Shown one piece after another: positions 41,941 through 51,838 of a DNA stretch of 64,000 nt. A model generated the notes under the pieces. The model had not been told where the DNA came from. It ran no database searches and was given only the letters and a program-made list of their open reading frames with translations. Position numbers and translations under genes: made by a program. This DNA is from Hungatella sp. (GTDB lineage Bacteria > Bacillota > Clostridia > Lachnospirales > Lachnospiraceae), in NCBI GenBank assembly GCA_009712635.1, contig WASS01000019.1, positions 37,518-101,517 of the forward strand, given 5' to 3'. The number at the start of each line of letters is the position of its first letter. Positions within the stretch are counted from its first letter, which is position 1.

Positions 41941-42542
41941 TAAGTAGACAGCAGTTCAATAACAAATGCTGTAGTCTGGGGAGGTATGCTTGCGGTCTGA
42001 AAATTGGCATGTCTAATGCGGACCATTTTCCCTGGTTTTAGATCATCCAGAGTCAGAGGATTCCCATTCTCATCCATAATCTCTGTGGCGCTGGTAATAA
42101 CAAAACGCATCTGATCTGTTTCATCATTGGGATTCCCGGTATAGACAAAATTGTTGTCAGAATCAACCAACAGAATCCGGTCTGTTGTGATACTGTAGGC
42201 TAAGGCATCTACCATGGCAATCACCCGGTAGGCATTTGACTGAGGAGGAATGCTTCTTGTCATCATAGTGGAAAATGTTGCGTTGACATAGGTTCCTTTT
42301 GTAATGCTGCATAAACTTATGTTATCTCCAAACTGATTAATGAGGATTGTTTCCCAGCCAATATTTAATTGAAGTAATTCAATGTTTATCATATCGTTTT
42401 CACCAGGATCAGCATAAGAGATAAGGAGATATCCCGTCCTGCTGTTGGAAGTATACATCTCCTCCACAAGTGCATTCTGTACCTCCATAATGCTTCCGCT
42501 CATTGTAATCATTCCTCTTGCGTCCTCGTTTTCTCCGATCAT
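41940..42542 (-). CDS. Unrecognised cytoplasmic protein with duplicated SIPPQ motif
   Basis: 200 residues; ATG 42542 chosen for AAGGGAG five bases upstream (an inner ATG at 42512 has AGAGGA too close). No signal peptide or membrane segment. Residues ~85-112 and ~175-198 repeat the pattern SIPPQ(S/T)-A(Y/F)-VI before a hydrophobic strand, suggesting two beta-rich (OB/DUF3221-like) copies. The ending DDLKPGKMVRIRHANFQ is typical of small OB folds. I do not recognise the family. Convergent with YitT; divergent from the PRD regulator. Confidence 0.6.
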   Translation of the reverse strand: MIGENEDARGMITMSGSIMEVQNALVEEMYTSNSRTGYLLISYADPGENDMINIELLQLNIGWETILINQFGDNISLCSITKGTYVNATFSTMMTRSIPPQSNAYRVIAMVDALAYSITTDRILLVDSDNNFVYTGNPNDETDQMRFVITSATEIMDENGNPLTLDDLKPGKMVRIRHANFQTASIPPQTTAFVIELLST

Positions 42543-42621
42543 AAAGACTCCCTTGACAATAAGTTTCTATTTCATTATATGCGTACAGTAATATTTATTT
42601 CATTAAATAAAGAAGACATTA

Positions 42622-42700
42622 CCATTTTGAAAATGGAAAAAAGATTCATTCAGTTAAAAGATGATTTATGTTAATATGTAATTATGCATAAAAAAACAAT
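42622..42700 (+). promoter_or_regulatory. Regulatory region of the PRD regulator, repeated at the PTS operon
   Basis: Begins with the perfect palindrome CCATTTTGAAAATGG (42622-42636), then GTTAAAAGATGATTTATG..AATATGT and GCATAA. A closely similar ~78-base block lies at 46801-46880 before the PTS genes, so both units probably answer to the same PRD protein. Confidence 0.55.
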
Positions 42701-42802
42701 ATTCGACACAGATAAATAATAAAAAACAAACAAAATAAATCTGGTTATGGAAGAGAATCTGGCTGGAACAATACCGATAGTGATTGACAGGGGTGAATAA
42801 AA

Positions 42803-44710
42803 ATGGACAGGCGAATGAAGCAGATCTTGGATATTTTATCAGACAGAGATTACTATACGGCAGAGATGCTTGCAGAAGAAATTCATGCGGGGACCAAAAC
42901 GGTACGCAATCTCTTAAAGGATATTAATCAGGAAATAGAACCTCATGGGGCGGGTATTGTGTCCAAATATGGAGTAGGTTACTTCCTTAATATTCAGGAC
43001 AATGAAAAATATGAGGCTTACTGCCGCAAGGATTATACACATGGCTCGGAAGAATACTTACCCTCTACCTCAGAGGAACGGATCCAGTATTTACTGGAGT
43101 ACTTAATTAACAGCGGATCCTATGTAAAGTTGGAGAAATTAAGTGAAAGTCTGTATATTTCCAAACGGACCCTGACGGAAGATTTGAAAGAAGTAGAGCA
43201 GTTTTTAAAAAAATTCAATATTCGCGTAATACGCAAGCCTAATTATGGAATCCGCCTGGACGGAAAAGAATTTGATACCAGACTTTGTATTGCATCCTTT
43301 TCCGGTAAGAGATTTCATAAGGGAAATGAAAGTATGGATGAGATTGCCGCCATTGTCTCAACAGTTTTAAAGGAACATGATTTTATGATTACCGGTGCAG
43401 CGTACCAGAATCTGGTAGTCCACCTTTACATTGCCATCAGCAGAATTATGGAATGCCACTATGTTCCCATGCCGGAAGGACTTCTGGAAAATCCCAGGGA
43501 GCGGTACGAATATCAAATAGCCCAGGTGGTAGTAAGACAGCTGGAAGAGCGGTTTCATATCAGTTTCCCTGAAAATGAAGTTGCCTACATCGCCATTCAT
43601 CTGGCGGGTAAGAAAATGTTTTTAGAGGAAGAAAATATAGAAGAAAATGTGATTATTACCCAGGAAATCAGCGATCTGGTAACTGCCATGCTGGAACGGG
43701 TTTATGATTTATTCAAATTCGATTTCCGAAGTGATTTAGAACTGAGAATGATCTTAAGCCAGCATCTGGTCCCATTAAGTGTCCGAATCCGGTTCGATAT
43801 GGATATGAAAAATCCAATGCTCCGTGACGTAAAAGAAAAATTCTGTCTGTCCTATACCATGGCGTGTAACGCGGTTACAGTTCTGAATGAACACTTTAAA
43901 GTATCTCTGTCAGAGGATGAGGTGGCATACTTTGCATTTGCTTTCGCTCTTGCTCTGGAACGAAGGAAAACCGAAATTAAAAAAAAGAACATCATTCTGG
44001 TCTGTTCCTCCGGCAGAGGAAGTGCCCAGCTTTTGCAGTATAAGTATAAGAATTCGTTCAAAGATTATATTGATGAAATCATTGCCTGCGATGTGGGAAG
44101 TTTATATAAAATGGATTTTTCCAGATATGACTACATCTTTACAACTGTCCCCATCACCGTTTCGGTTCCCCTGCCCATTCTGGAGGTGGAATATTTTCTG
44201 GGCGATGAAGACATAGTTAATGTAAAAAAAGTTCTTTGTGACCAAAAGACTTCATCTGTATTAAACTACTATGAACGTAATCTGTTTCTGCCTCATTTAA
44301 AGTTTAAAACAAAAACAGAGGTTCTTCGCTTTATGTGCCAGTTTGTGATTGAAAAGAAGAATCTTTCCCAGGAATTTTATGAGTCCGTGCTGCAGAGGGA
44401 GCGGATGGCTAAAACCGCCTTCGGAAATCAGGTGGCAATGCCCCATGCCTATAAAGCCATGAGCAGCGAGACCTTTGTCTGCGTGGGAATTCTGGACGAA
44501 CCGGTGGAGTGGGGAGATCAGAAGATCCGGGCTATTTTCCTGGTGTGTATCGCGGATAAAGACCATACCAGTGTGGAACTTCAGCATTTTTATCAGCTGA
44601 CGGCGTCTTTTCTGTTAAGCCAGAAGCAGATTCAGGAATTGGTGAAGAAGCAGGATTATGATACTTTTATTAAGGCTATGACTCAGATGGAAGAAGCACA
44701 GATGTTCTGA
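42803..44710 (+). CDS. PRD-containing PTS-controlled activator (LicR/MtlR type)
   Basis: 635 residues. Two N-terminal helix-turn-helix units (~1-160; YYTAEMLAEEIHAGTKTVRNLLKDI, LSESLYISKRTLTEDLKEV). Two PRDs (~180-390) hold phospho-acceptor histidines in LVVHLYIAISRI, YIAIHLAGK and ILSQHLVPLS. An EIIB-like domain carries Cys near 400 (LVCSSGRGSAQLL), and a C-terminal EIIA-like domain carries His near 548 (GNQVAMPHAYKAM). PTS phosphorylation tunes such activators. The likely target is the GH1/cellobiose-PTS set 2-6 kb downstream, whose promoter region resembles this gene's own. AGGGGTGA precedes the ATG. Confidence 0.88.
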   Translation: MDRRMKQILDILSDRDYYTAEMLAEEIHAGTKTVRNLLKDINQEIEPHGAGIVSKYGVGYFLNIQDNEKYEAYCRKDYTHGSEEYLPSTSEERIQYLLEYLINSGSYVKLEKLSESLYISKRTLTEDLKEVEQFLKKFNIRVIRKPNYGIRLDGKEFDTRLCIASFSGKRFHKGNESMDEIAAIVSTVLKEHDFMITGAAYQNLVVHLYIAISRIMECHYVPMPEGLLENPRERYEYQIAQVVVRQLEERFHISFPENEVAYIAIHLAGKKMFLEEENIEENVIITQEISDLVTAMLERVYDLFKFDFRSDLELRMILSQHLVPLSVRIRFDMDMKNPMLRDVKEKFCLSYTMACNAVTVLNEHFKVSLSEDEVAYFAFAFALALERRKTEIKKKNIILVCSSGRGSAQLLQYKYKNSFKDYIDEIIACDVGSLYKMDFSRYDYIFTTVPITVSVPLPILEVEYFLGDEDIVNVKKVLCDQKTSSVLNYYERNLFLPHLKFKTKTEVLRFMCQFVIEKKNLSQEFYESVLQRERMAKTAFGNQVAMPHAYKAMSSETFVCVGILDEPVEWGDQKIRAIFLVCIADKDHTSVELQHFYQLTASFLLSQKQIQELVKKQDYDTFIKAMTQMEEAQMF

Positions 44711-44749
44711 ATATGGTCAGCAATGAGCAAAAGTGATATAGCAAAAGTA

Positions 44750-44778
44750 TTGTTTGAGTTGGAAATATATGGTAATAT
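44750..44778 (+). promoter_or_regulatory. Promoter of the type I toxin mRNA
   Basis: TTGTTT (44750-44755), 17-base spacer, TAATAT (44773-44778). The leader contains ACCTCCC (44809-44815), an exact complement of the toxin ribosome site GGGAGGT (44846-44852). Confidence 0.6.
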
Positions 44779-44862
44779 GCTTTTAGGAGTAACTGAATAC
44801 AGGGTGGAACCTCCCGGCTTTTATGTCTTTACGTCATGATAAGAGGGGAGGTGGTGTCGGAT

Positions 44863-44967
44863 ATGTTTTCATTTGCAGATGTGCTGTTATTTGCAACATT
44901 TATCTTGGCATTGCTAACTTACATAGACAGCGTGCCCCGCTTCATCGGGTACAAGTTAAAAAAATAG
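44863..44967 (+). CDS. Small hydrophobic type I toxin-like peptide
   Basis: 34 residues: MFSFADVLLF, then ATFILALLTY, IDSVPRFIGY and a basic KLKK end. One membrane helix with a charged tail is the form of TxpA/BsrG/holin-like toxins of Firmicutes. GGAGGTGG lies 8 bases before ATG; in-frame GTGs at 44851 and 44854 are possible alternative starts. The leader can hide the ribosome site by pairing with ACCTCCC. The 3' end is overlapped by an antisense RNA with its own promoter and terminator. Identity is inferred from architecture, not from a database match. Confidence 0.65.
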   Translation: MFSFADVLLFATFILALLTYIDSVPRFIGYKLKK

Positions 44968-45058
44968 CCTACCCTGACGCAACCAGGGTAGGCGGTGTCC
45001 GTTAGGACATACGTTTACTATGGGAGCTTCCACCTTGTGTGGCAGTTACTCTTTTTAT
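44958..45058 (-). ncRNA. Antisense RNA, candidate type I antitoxin
   Basis: A minus-strand transcript of about 100 bases starting near 45058 would end at the hairpin GCCTACCCTG/CAGGGTAGGC (44967-44993) followed, on this strand, by A then seven T residues. It is complementary to the last codon and 3' part of the toxin mRNA. The toxin mRNA itself has a hairpin and T-run (about 45026-45056), so both RNAs overlap tail to tail as in txpA/RatA and bsrG/SR4. Confidence 0.6.
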
Positions 45059-45064
45059 AGTTTT

Positions 45065-45093
45065 AATATAGCATAACTTATGTTTGCTTGCAA
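45065..45093 (-). promoter_or_regulatory. Promoter of the antisense RNA
   Basis: On the minus strand TTGCAA (45093-45088), a 17-base spacer and TATATT (45070-45065). The gap 44711-45175 thus holds the toxin unit and this antisense gene; nothing else was seen in it. Confidence 0.6.
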
Positions 45094-45175
45094 TAGATAG
45101 TTTACTTTATATAAGTAATTTTAACTTTAATATATATTTCTTCATACATATCTATAAATTGCAGAACTTATGTAC

Positions 45176-46702
<1,527 letters not shown>

Positions 46703-46800
46703 TCATGCAATCATTATACCAGAGCTGAAAATCAATATCCAAGAACACTTTTTCCAAATTGGTAGTGGCGTCTGTTTCCCTTTGTGAGAAGAAGAAAATG

Positions 46801-46880
46801 CCATTATGAAATTGGAAAAACTGAACATGGAGTTTAAAAGGTAATTATGATAACATGTCAATACGCATAAGAAAATCAAA
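46801..46880 (+). promoter_or_regulatory. Regulatory block upstream of the PTS operon
   Basis: CCATTATGAAATTGG (46801-46815), GTTTAAAAGGTAATTATG, AACATGT and GCATAA line up in order and spacing with the block at 42622-42700 before the PRD regulator gene. The rest of the 46661-46976 gap is AT-rich and contains the GH1 promoter on the minus strand. Confidence 0.55.
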
Positions 46881-46976
46881 GAAATAAATGGTAAAACGGG
46901 GGAAATGCACAAAATTTGGGGAAATGCGAAACGTTTTAATGTAAATACCGTTTATACGGTGGAGATGGAGGAAAAG

Positions 46977-48287
46977 ATGAAAGACAAATTAATGAACGGC
47001 ATGCTGTCTGCAGCAGGGGCAATGCAGACACAAAGACATCTGGCAGCGATTAAGAATGCATTTATGAGCCTTCTGCCAATAATTATTATCGGCTCATTCT
47101 GTACACTGTTTTCCAATGTTATCTGCAACACAACACCAGGATTCTTCAGTCTTGCAAACATTCCGGGTTTAAGCTTTCTAGGAAAATTAAATCCCATGTT
47201 TACAGCAGCCAACTACGGAACCATGAACTTTATAGCGATTGGCTGTGTAATCTTAATTGCAATGGAACTGGGGGAACACTACGGAATTACCGATAAAGCA
47301 CTTCCGGTTGTGGCACTGGGAGCCTATATTTCCCTCTGTGCCTTTACAGCAAGCGGAAAGGCAGCGGACGGAACTGAAGTGGTTGTTACCAATGTACTAT
47401 CCAGAGTCTATACCAATGCCCAGGGGTTATTTGTAGGAATGTTTGCTTCCATAGCTGCTACCGAAATTTACTGCCGGCTGGTAAAGAGCGGAAAACTGGA
47501 AATCCATATGCCGGACGGAGTACCATCAAATGTAGCCAGATCCTTTACAATCCTGTTTCCATCTTTGATTACCGTAGTTATTATTTCCGCAGTGGGAATG
47601 ATATTTGAAATGGTCACAGGCATGACATTGTTTAATGCAATTACCGCATTTATCCAGAAGCCGTTGTCCCATATCTTAACCAGCTTCCCTGGATACATTA
47701 CACTGATTTTCATCACCACTGTTTTATGGACCTTTGGTATTCACGGAACTCAGGTGACAAAGGCGGTATACGAGCCAATTCTTCTTGCAGCCTTTGCAGA
47801 GAATGAGGCTGCATACGCAGCAGGAACAGCAATTCCCAATATTATCAGCACTCCCTTCATGTCCTGTTTTTCAACAGTTACCGGAGCTGGAATTACGGGA
47901 GGACTGATTATCGCCATCATGCTCTTTTCCAAGCGCGAAGATTATAAGGCAATTGCAAAACTGGCACTTCCCTGTGCACTGTTTAACATCAATGAACCGC
48001 TGACCTTCGGACTTCCGATTGTAATGAATCCGGTACTTGCCATTCCATTTATGATTTCACCGGCAGTGTCGGCTACCTTTGCCTATGCCATGACAAAGAT
48101 TGGTTTCTGCGGAAGAATGGTGGTAAATGCACCGTGGACCACACCTCCGGGACTTATGGCGTTTCTTTGCTCCGGCGGAAATATAGGAGCAGCAGTGACA
48201 CAGATTATCTGTATCCTCCTGGCGTTTGTTGTGTATATCCCATTTGTCCTGATTTCAAACAAACAGCAGGTTTTAACAGAAGAATAA
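46977..48287 (+). CDS. PTS cellobiose/beta-glucoside-type EIIC
   Basis: 436 residues from ATG 46977, 5 bases after GGAGG; upstream in-frame ATGs at 46905 and 46965 are weaker. About ten membrane segments (FMSLLPIIIIGSFCTLFSNVI, FTSPLTFGLPIVMNPVLAIPF-like NINEPLTFGLPIVMNP) with the EIIC 'NEP' motif that contacts sugar. It imports a beta-glucoside; phosphorylation uses the separate EIIA and EIIB genes downstream. Confidence 0.9.
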   Translation: MKDKLMNGMLSAAGAMQTQRHLAAIKNAFMSLLPIIIIGSFCTLFSNVICNTTPGFFSLANIPGLSFLGKLNPMFTAANYGTMNFIAIGCVILIAMELGEHYGITDKALPVVALGAYISLCAFTASGKAADGTEVVVTNVLSRVYTNAQGLFVGMFASIAATEIYCRLVKSGKLEIHMPDGVPSNVARSFTILFPSLITVVIISAVGMIFEMVTGMTLFNAITAFIQKPLSHILTSFPGYITLIFITTVLWTFGIHGTQVTKAVYEPILLAAFAENEAAYAAGTAIPNIISTPFMSCFSTVTGAGITGGLIIAIMLFSKREDYKAIAKLALPCALFNINEPLTFGLPIVMNPVLAIPFMISPAVSATFAYAMTKIGFCGRMVVNAPWTTPPGLMAFLCSGGNIGAAVTQIICILLAFVVYIPFVLISNKQQVLTEE

Positions 48288-48346
48288 CAGCATGAAACAT
48301 AAATGAGGTGATTATGAGTTTGACAAAAAGAGGAGGAGATCTTAAC

Positions 48347-48553
48347 ATGAAGGAAAAGCAGGAGCTTCAGGTCACGGATGTATTTACAAAATCAAGGATT
48401 TTTACTTATCTGTGGATTGTCTTTTGTCCCCCCTACGGACTTTACCGTGTTTTAAGTCCTTCGTCTGAATTTCGCAGACCGGAAAAATGGGTATGGACCA
48501 TGATTGTCATCTGTACCCTGGTTACATTTGTGAAACTCATCATCACTGGTTAG
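48347..48553 (+). CDS. Small membrane protein inside the PTS operon
   Basis: 68 residues from ATG 48347 after AGGAGGAG. Two hydrophobic stretches (FTYLWIVFCPPYGLYRVL and WVWTMIVICTLVTFVKLII) separated by a charged loop. It lies between EIIC and EIIA. No family recognised; conserved placement could indicate a helper of the EIIC channel. Confidence 0.6.
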   Translation: MKEKQELQVTDVFTKSRIFTYLWIVFCPPYGLYRVLSPSSEFRRPEKWVWTMIVICTLVTFVKLIITG

Positions 48554-48573
48554 GAGAGAGAGGCAGCAAAGAG

Positions 48574-48873
48574 ATGGAAATTGAACTGATTGTTATGAAA
48601 CTTGTAGTAAATGGTGGGAATGCCAGAAGTACAGCAATTGAAGCCCTGCGTGCGGCCAAAGTGGGTGACTTTAAGAAAGCAGATGAACTCATGGAGGAGG
48701 CAGACACCACACTGAAGGAAGCCCACGAGATACAGACAGATATGATCCAGAACGAATTAAACGGCAACAAAGTCGAGGTGGGGCTTTTAATGGTTCATGC
48801 CCAGGATCATTTGATGAATGCCATGACGGTCATGGATTTATGCAAAGAAATGATTGATATTTTAAGAAATTAA
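48574..48873 (+). CDS. PTS lactose/cellobiose-family EIIA
   Basis: 99 residues from ATG 48574 (the frame extends upstream inside the small membrane gene without a start signal). Three-helix EIIA-Lac fold: IELIVMKLVVNGGNARSTAIEALRAAK, KADELMEEADTTLKEAHEIQT, and HAQDHLMNAMT with His75 as phospho-acceptor. Cytoplasmic donor to the EIIB at 48906. Confidence 0.93.
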   Translation: MEIELIVMKLVVNGGNARSTAIEALRAAKVGDFKKADELMEEADTTLKEAHEIQTDMIQNELNGNKVEVGLLMVHAQDHLMNAMTVMDLCKEMIDILRN

Positions 48874-48905
48874 GTTAAAATATTCCAAGAAGGGAAGTTG
48901 TTAAT

Positions 48906-49208
48906 ATGAGAAATATTGTATTGTTCTGTGCCGCAGGCATGTCAACAAGCCTTTTAGTAAATAAAATGAAAGAAGCAGCTGCAAAAGAGAATTACCAATG
49001 TCAGATTAACGCCTATGCGCTGGCAAGCGCAAGAGAAAAAGGACCGGATGCGGATATTATTCTCTTAGGACCTCAGGTTCGTTTTGGCAAGGCGAAAGTC
49101 GAAAAAGAATGCCCTGGAAAAATAGTTGAATGTATTGATATGCAGGCTTATGGTACCATGAACGGTGCCAAAGTGATTGCCCAGGTAAAAAAGGCACTTG
49201 GAGATTAA
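48906..49208 (+). CDS. PTS cellobiose-family EIIB
   Basis: 100 residues with the phosphocysteine Cys8 in IVLFCAAGMSTSLLVNKM and the fold continuing through ADIILLGPQVRF and MQAYGTMNGAKVIAQV. AAGGGAAG precedes the ATG. Works with EIIA (48574) and EIIC (46977). Confidence 0.93.
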   Translation: MRNIVLFCAAGMSTSLLVNKMKEAAAKENYQCQINAYALASAREKGPDADIILLGPQVRFGKAKVEKECPGKIVECIDMQAYGTMNGAKVIAQVKKALGD

Positions 49209-49261
49209 GTTAAGACATAAGGGAGACTTATGCAGTAACAGGCAGCTGACAGAGGAGAAAC

Positions 49262-50188
49262 ATGGATCTGGCTTACATTACAGCAACTAAAATAATTGAA
49301 ATGTTTATCATTCTGCTAGTCGGTGCAGGCGCATACAAAGCGGGAATTGCTGATGAGGAGACAGGCAGCAGGCTGACCCGTGTCCTGCTTAATGTTATTT
49401 CTCCCTGTGTAATACTTTTATCCTATCAGATTGATTTTGACAAAGAACGTCTGTATGGTCTTGCAGTTACAGCCATCTTGTCTTTCGCAAGCTTTGTGAT
49501 CGCCATTGCAGTCTCAAAGATTGCAGTTTCAAAGATTACAGGCACTGATATGGCTGTGGAACGAATGTCAATTGTTTATTCCAATTGCGGTTTTATCGGA
49601 ATTCCTTTAATTGATGGGATACTGGGCGGAGAAGGCGTATTTTATATGACCGCTTATCTCACTGTATTTAATCTGTTTGTCTGGTCTCATGGAATCATGT
49701 TAATGAGCGGAAAATCAGAAAGCATTAAAAAGACGGTAAGAAGCCTGATGAACCCCTCTAATGCAGCTATTATTCTGGGAGTATTCCTGTTTTTAACAGG
49801 CATTCAGCTGCCTGAAATAATCAGGGAACCAGTTGGGTTAATCGGTGGTATGAATACACCCGCAGCTATGCTGATTTCCGGTATTAACCTAGCTCAAAGT
49901 GATTTTCTGGGGGGATTAAAGAATAAAAGAACCTACATAGTCAGCCTGTCAAAGCTGATTGTAATTCCAGTTCTGACGCTGCTTCTTTTACTGGCAGCAG
50001 GAGCGGACAGAAGCATATCCATTACGATTTTAACGGCGGCAGCCTGTCCAAGCGGAGCCATGGGTACCATGTTTGCTCTCCAATATAAAAGAAACAGTCA
50101 GTACGCGTCAAATCTTTTAACCATAACAACAGCGCTGTCCTTAATAACCATACCTGCTATTATGGCGGCAGCCAGCGGAATTTTATAA
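49262..50188 (+). CDS. AEC-family (auxin efflux carrier-like) transporter
   Basis: 308 residues with about ten membrane segments: FIILLVGAGAYKAGIADEETGSRLTRVLLNVISPCVIL, SNCGFIGIPLI, LTAAACPSGAMGTMFALQY. Bacterial AEC carriers move malate, amino acids or similar anions. It follows the PTS EIIB by 53 bases, suggesting the same transcript, perhaps exporting a fermentation product. GAGGAG before the ATG. Substrate unknown. Confidence 0.85.
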   Translation: MDLAYITATKIIEMFIILLVGAGAYKAGIADEETGSRLTRVLLNVISPCVILLSYQIDFDKERLYGLAVTAILSFASFVIAIAVSKIAVSKITGTDMAVERMSIVYSNCGFIGIPLIDGILGGEGVFYMTAYLTVFNLFVWSHGIMLMSGKSESIKKTVRSLMNPSNAAIILGVFLFLTGIQLPEIIREPVGLIGGMNTPAAMLISGINLAQSDFLGGLKNKRTYIVSLSKLIVIPVLTLLLLLAAGADRSISITILTAAACPSGAMGTMFALQYKRNSQYASNLLTITTALSLITIPAIMAAASGIL

Positions 50189-50202
50189 TAAAGGGGATAG
50201 AA

Positions 50203-50409
50203 ATGATTATAGTCAACGCACCATTGAAACAGGAGACGTTTCAGAAGTATGCAGAGGATGAAGGACTTGTTTTTATAAAGAAATCAGGTATGAAGCTTTA
50301 TTTCGACAATCCGGAGGGAGAGGATGGGAAAAAAGCAGAGGTATTAAAGAAGAAACTGAAGGGGGAAAAGGAACTGGCAGCTATTTATTTTTCCGTTCAG
50401 GCCCAATAA
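50203..50409 (+). CDS. Small charged hypothetical protein at the end of the PTS operon
   Basis: 68 residues, very rich in Lys/Glu, no signal peptide or membrane segment: MIIVNAPLKQETFQKYAEDEG, LVFIKKSGMKLYFDN, KAEVLKKKLKGEKELAAIYFSV. Predicted beta-alpha-beta shape. AAGGGG ribosome site, 14 bases after the AEC gene, terminator behind it. Family not recognised. Confidence 0.6.
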   Translation: MIIVNAPLKQETFQKYAEDEGLVFIKKSGMKLYFDNPEGEDGKKAEVLKKKLKGEKELAAIYFSVQAQ

Positions 50410-50420
50410 AAAGAGTATGA

Positions 50421-50473
50421 AAACCGTACTTCATTTATATCATAATCCGGTATAAATGAAGTGCGTTTTTTTT
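50421..50473 (+). terminator. Terminator of the PTS/AEC operon
   Basis: AAACCGTACTTCATTTATA pairs with TATAAATGAAGTGCGTTT, followed by eight T residues. Confidence 0.88.
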
Positions 50474-50601
50474 ATTGTTATGCTATACTGATTTTTGTTT
50501 CTTTTAATTGTTCACGGCATAAAAACTTGAGAATATTCTAGAATAAGCAGGTGATCTGGCAATCCGGTTAAGTTAGATATGGACGGGAGGTGGATTCCAT
50601 C

Positions 50602-51747
50602 ATGATACCTGATGATATCCGCAATATAGAAATAGAGAAACAATATCAGACCATAGATTTCGACTGGCTGAATCTGCATTATAAGACTACGGTGAGTATT
50701 GTTTTTTTTACATTGGCTGTCGAATGCCTGATGAGCGTGGTCTTTGCCCGATCCGGCCTGATTCATACTAACATACAACGCTATGTGCTAAAATATATCA
50801 TGATTCCTTCCGGGCTTAATCTGATCTGTATTCTGGCAGAAACCATGATAATGAAATCAGGAGTATTTTCTCATAAACAGAAAATATATAGTGTATCCCT
50901 GATGCTGGTTCTGATCTCATTTGTGCTGTTTACTGTTCACAGTGGTTTTACTGCCACCTATTATATTTTTCCGGGTGCAATCATGATGACGATTATCTAT
51001 GCGGATCAGAGGCTGACGGGAATTACAGCCACGTTCTGCATTGTATCAGCCTCATTTTCTGAGATATTCATCAAATGGGATTCCGATAAAGTTGGAATTT
51101 TTGACAGCGGCTTAAGCATGGGAAACTTTCTTGTTTCCATGGTAATACTGGTTATTTTTTCTGCTGCAAGTATGGTAGTGATCCGGTTTGAGCAAAAGAA
51201 AAACGATGCCAGCATCAGAACTGATCTGGAGAGACACCAGTTAAAGCAGAGTATTCAGGTAGACGAACTGACAGGGATTTTTAACCGCAAAGCCCTTGAT
51301 GAAGCAATGTCTGTTATGGAGATTGAAAAGCCCTGTGAGGATCATATACTGGCTGTGGTTGATATTGATCATTTTAAAAGCATCAATGACCGGTTCGGAC
51401 ACTTTATGGGAGACAGATGCTTAATCGAGTTCGCAAGGTTATTGATGGAACATTCCTGTGCTTATACACCATATCGTTACGGCGGAGATGAATTCTGCCT
51501 TTTGTTTCACAATATATCAATGGAAGAAGCGGTTCTGGTCTGTGAGGAGATCAGACGGCTGACTGAAGAGATCCGGATAGAGGAAGAAAAAGAAATCCGC
51601 TTTACTGCCAGTTTTGGATTGTCCGCATATTCCAGTCCGTTGAATGCATCCAGGCTTTTTGTTCTATCTGATTATGCCTTATATGATGCCAAAAAATTCC
51701 GTAACTCCGTAAGAGTATATGAAAAGGGGATGAAGATCGCAGAGTGA
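50602..51747 (+). CDS. Membrane diguanylate cyclase (GGDEF)
   Basis: 381 residues from ATG 50602 (GGAGGTGG 8 bases upstream; a GTG at 50590 would overlap this site). A short cytoplasmic head, then about six membrane segments (~30-200) without a known sensor domain. The GGDEF domain follows: DELTGIFNRKALDEAM, VVDIDHFKSINDRFGHFMGD, RYGGDEFCLLF. It should make cyclic di-GMP. No RxxD inhibitory site at the expected spot. The sensor half differs from the other GGDEF gene (32679). Confidence 0.88.
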   Translation: MIPDDIRNIEIEKQYQTIDFDWLNLHYKTTVSIVFFTLAVECLMSVVFARSGLIHTNIQRYVLKYIMIPSGLNLICILAETMIMKSGVFSHKQKIYSVSLMLVLISFVLFTVHSGFTATYYIFPGAIMMTIIYADQRLTGITATFCIVSASFSEIFIKWDSDKVGIFDSGLSMGNFLVSMVILVIFSAASMVVIRFEQKKNDASIRTDLERHQLKQSIQVDELTGIFNRKALDEAMSVMEIEKPCEDHILAVVDIDHFKSINDRFGHFMGDRCLIEFARLLMEHSCAYTPYRYGGDEFCLLFHNISMEEAVLVCEEIRRLTEEIRIEEEKEIRFTASFGLSAYSSPLNASRLFVLSDYALYDAKKFRNSVRVYEKGMKIAE

Positions 51748-51775
51748 CTGCGCGGTCTGTCCCCTTTTTTTTGAC

Positions 51776-51813
51776 TTGACATTACACAATGTGAAATGTT
51801 ACAATATGTGTAA
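51776..51813 (+). promoter_or_regulatory. Autoregulated promoter of the ArsR-like / MFS operon
   Basis: TTGACA (51776-51781) and TACAAT (51800-51805) span the core. The inverted repeat TTACAC (51782-51787) ... GTGTAA (51808-51813), with internal ACAATGTGAAATGTTACA, covers the whole promoter, fitting repression by the encoded regulator. Confidence 0.6.
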
Positions 51814-51838
51814 CGATGAGAGAAACAAGGAGAAAAAA

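Noticed and set aside
42803..44710. LevR/sigma-54-type activator for the PRD protein
   Set aside because: No AAA+ ATPase domain is present between the helix-turn-helix and PRD parts, so it is LicR/MtlR-type.
44823..45005. 60-codon frame overlapping the toxin-like gene
   Set aside because: It is the wrong frame for the ribosome site; the 34-codon frame at 44863 has the hydrophobic peptide and the right spacing.
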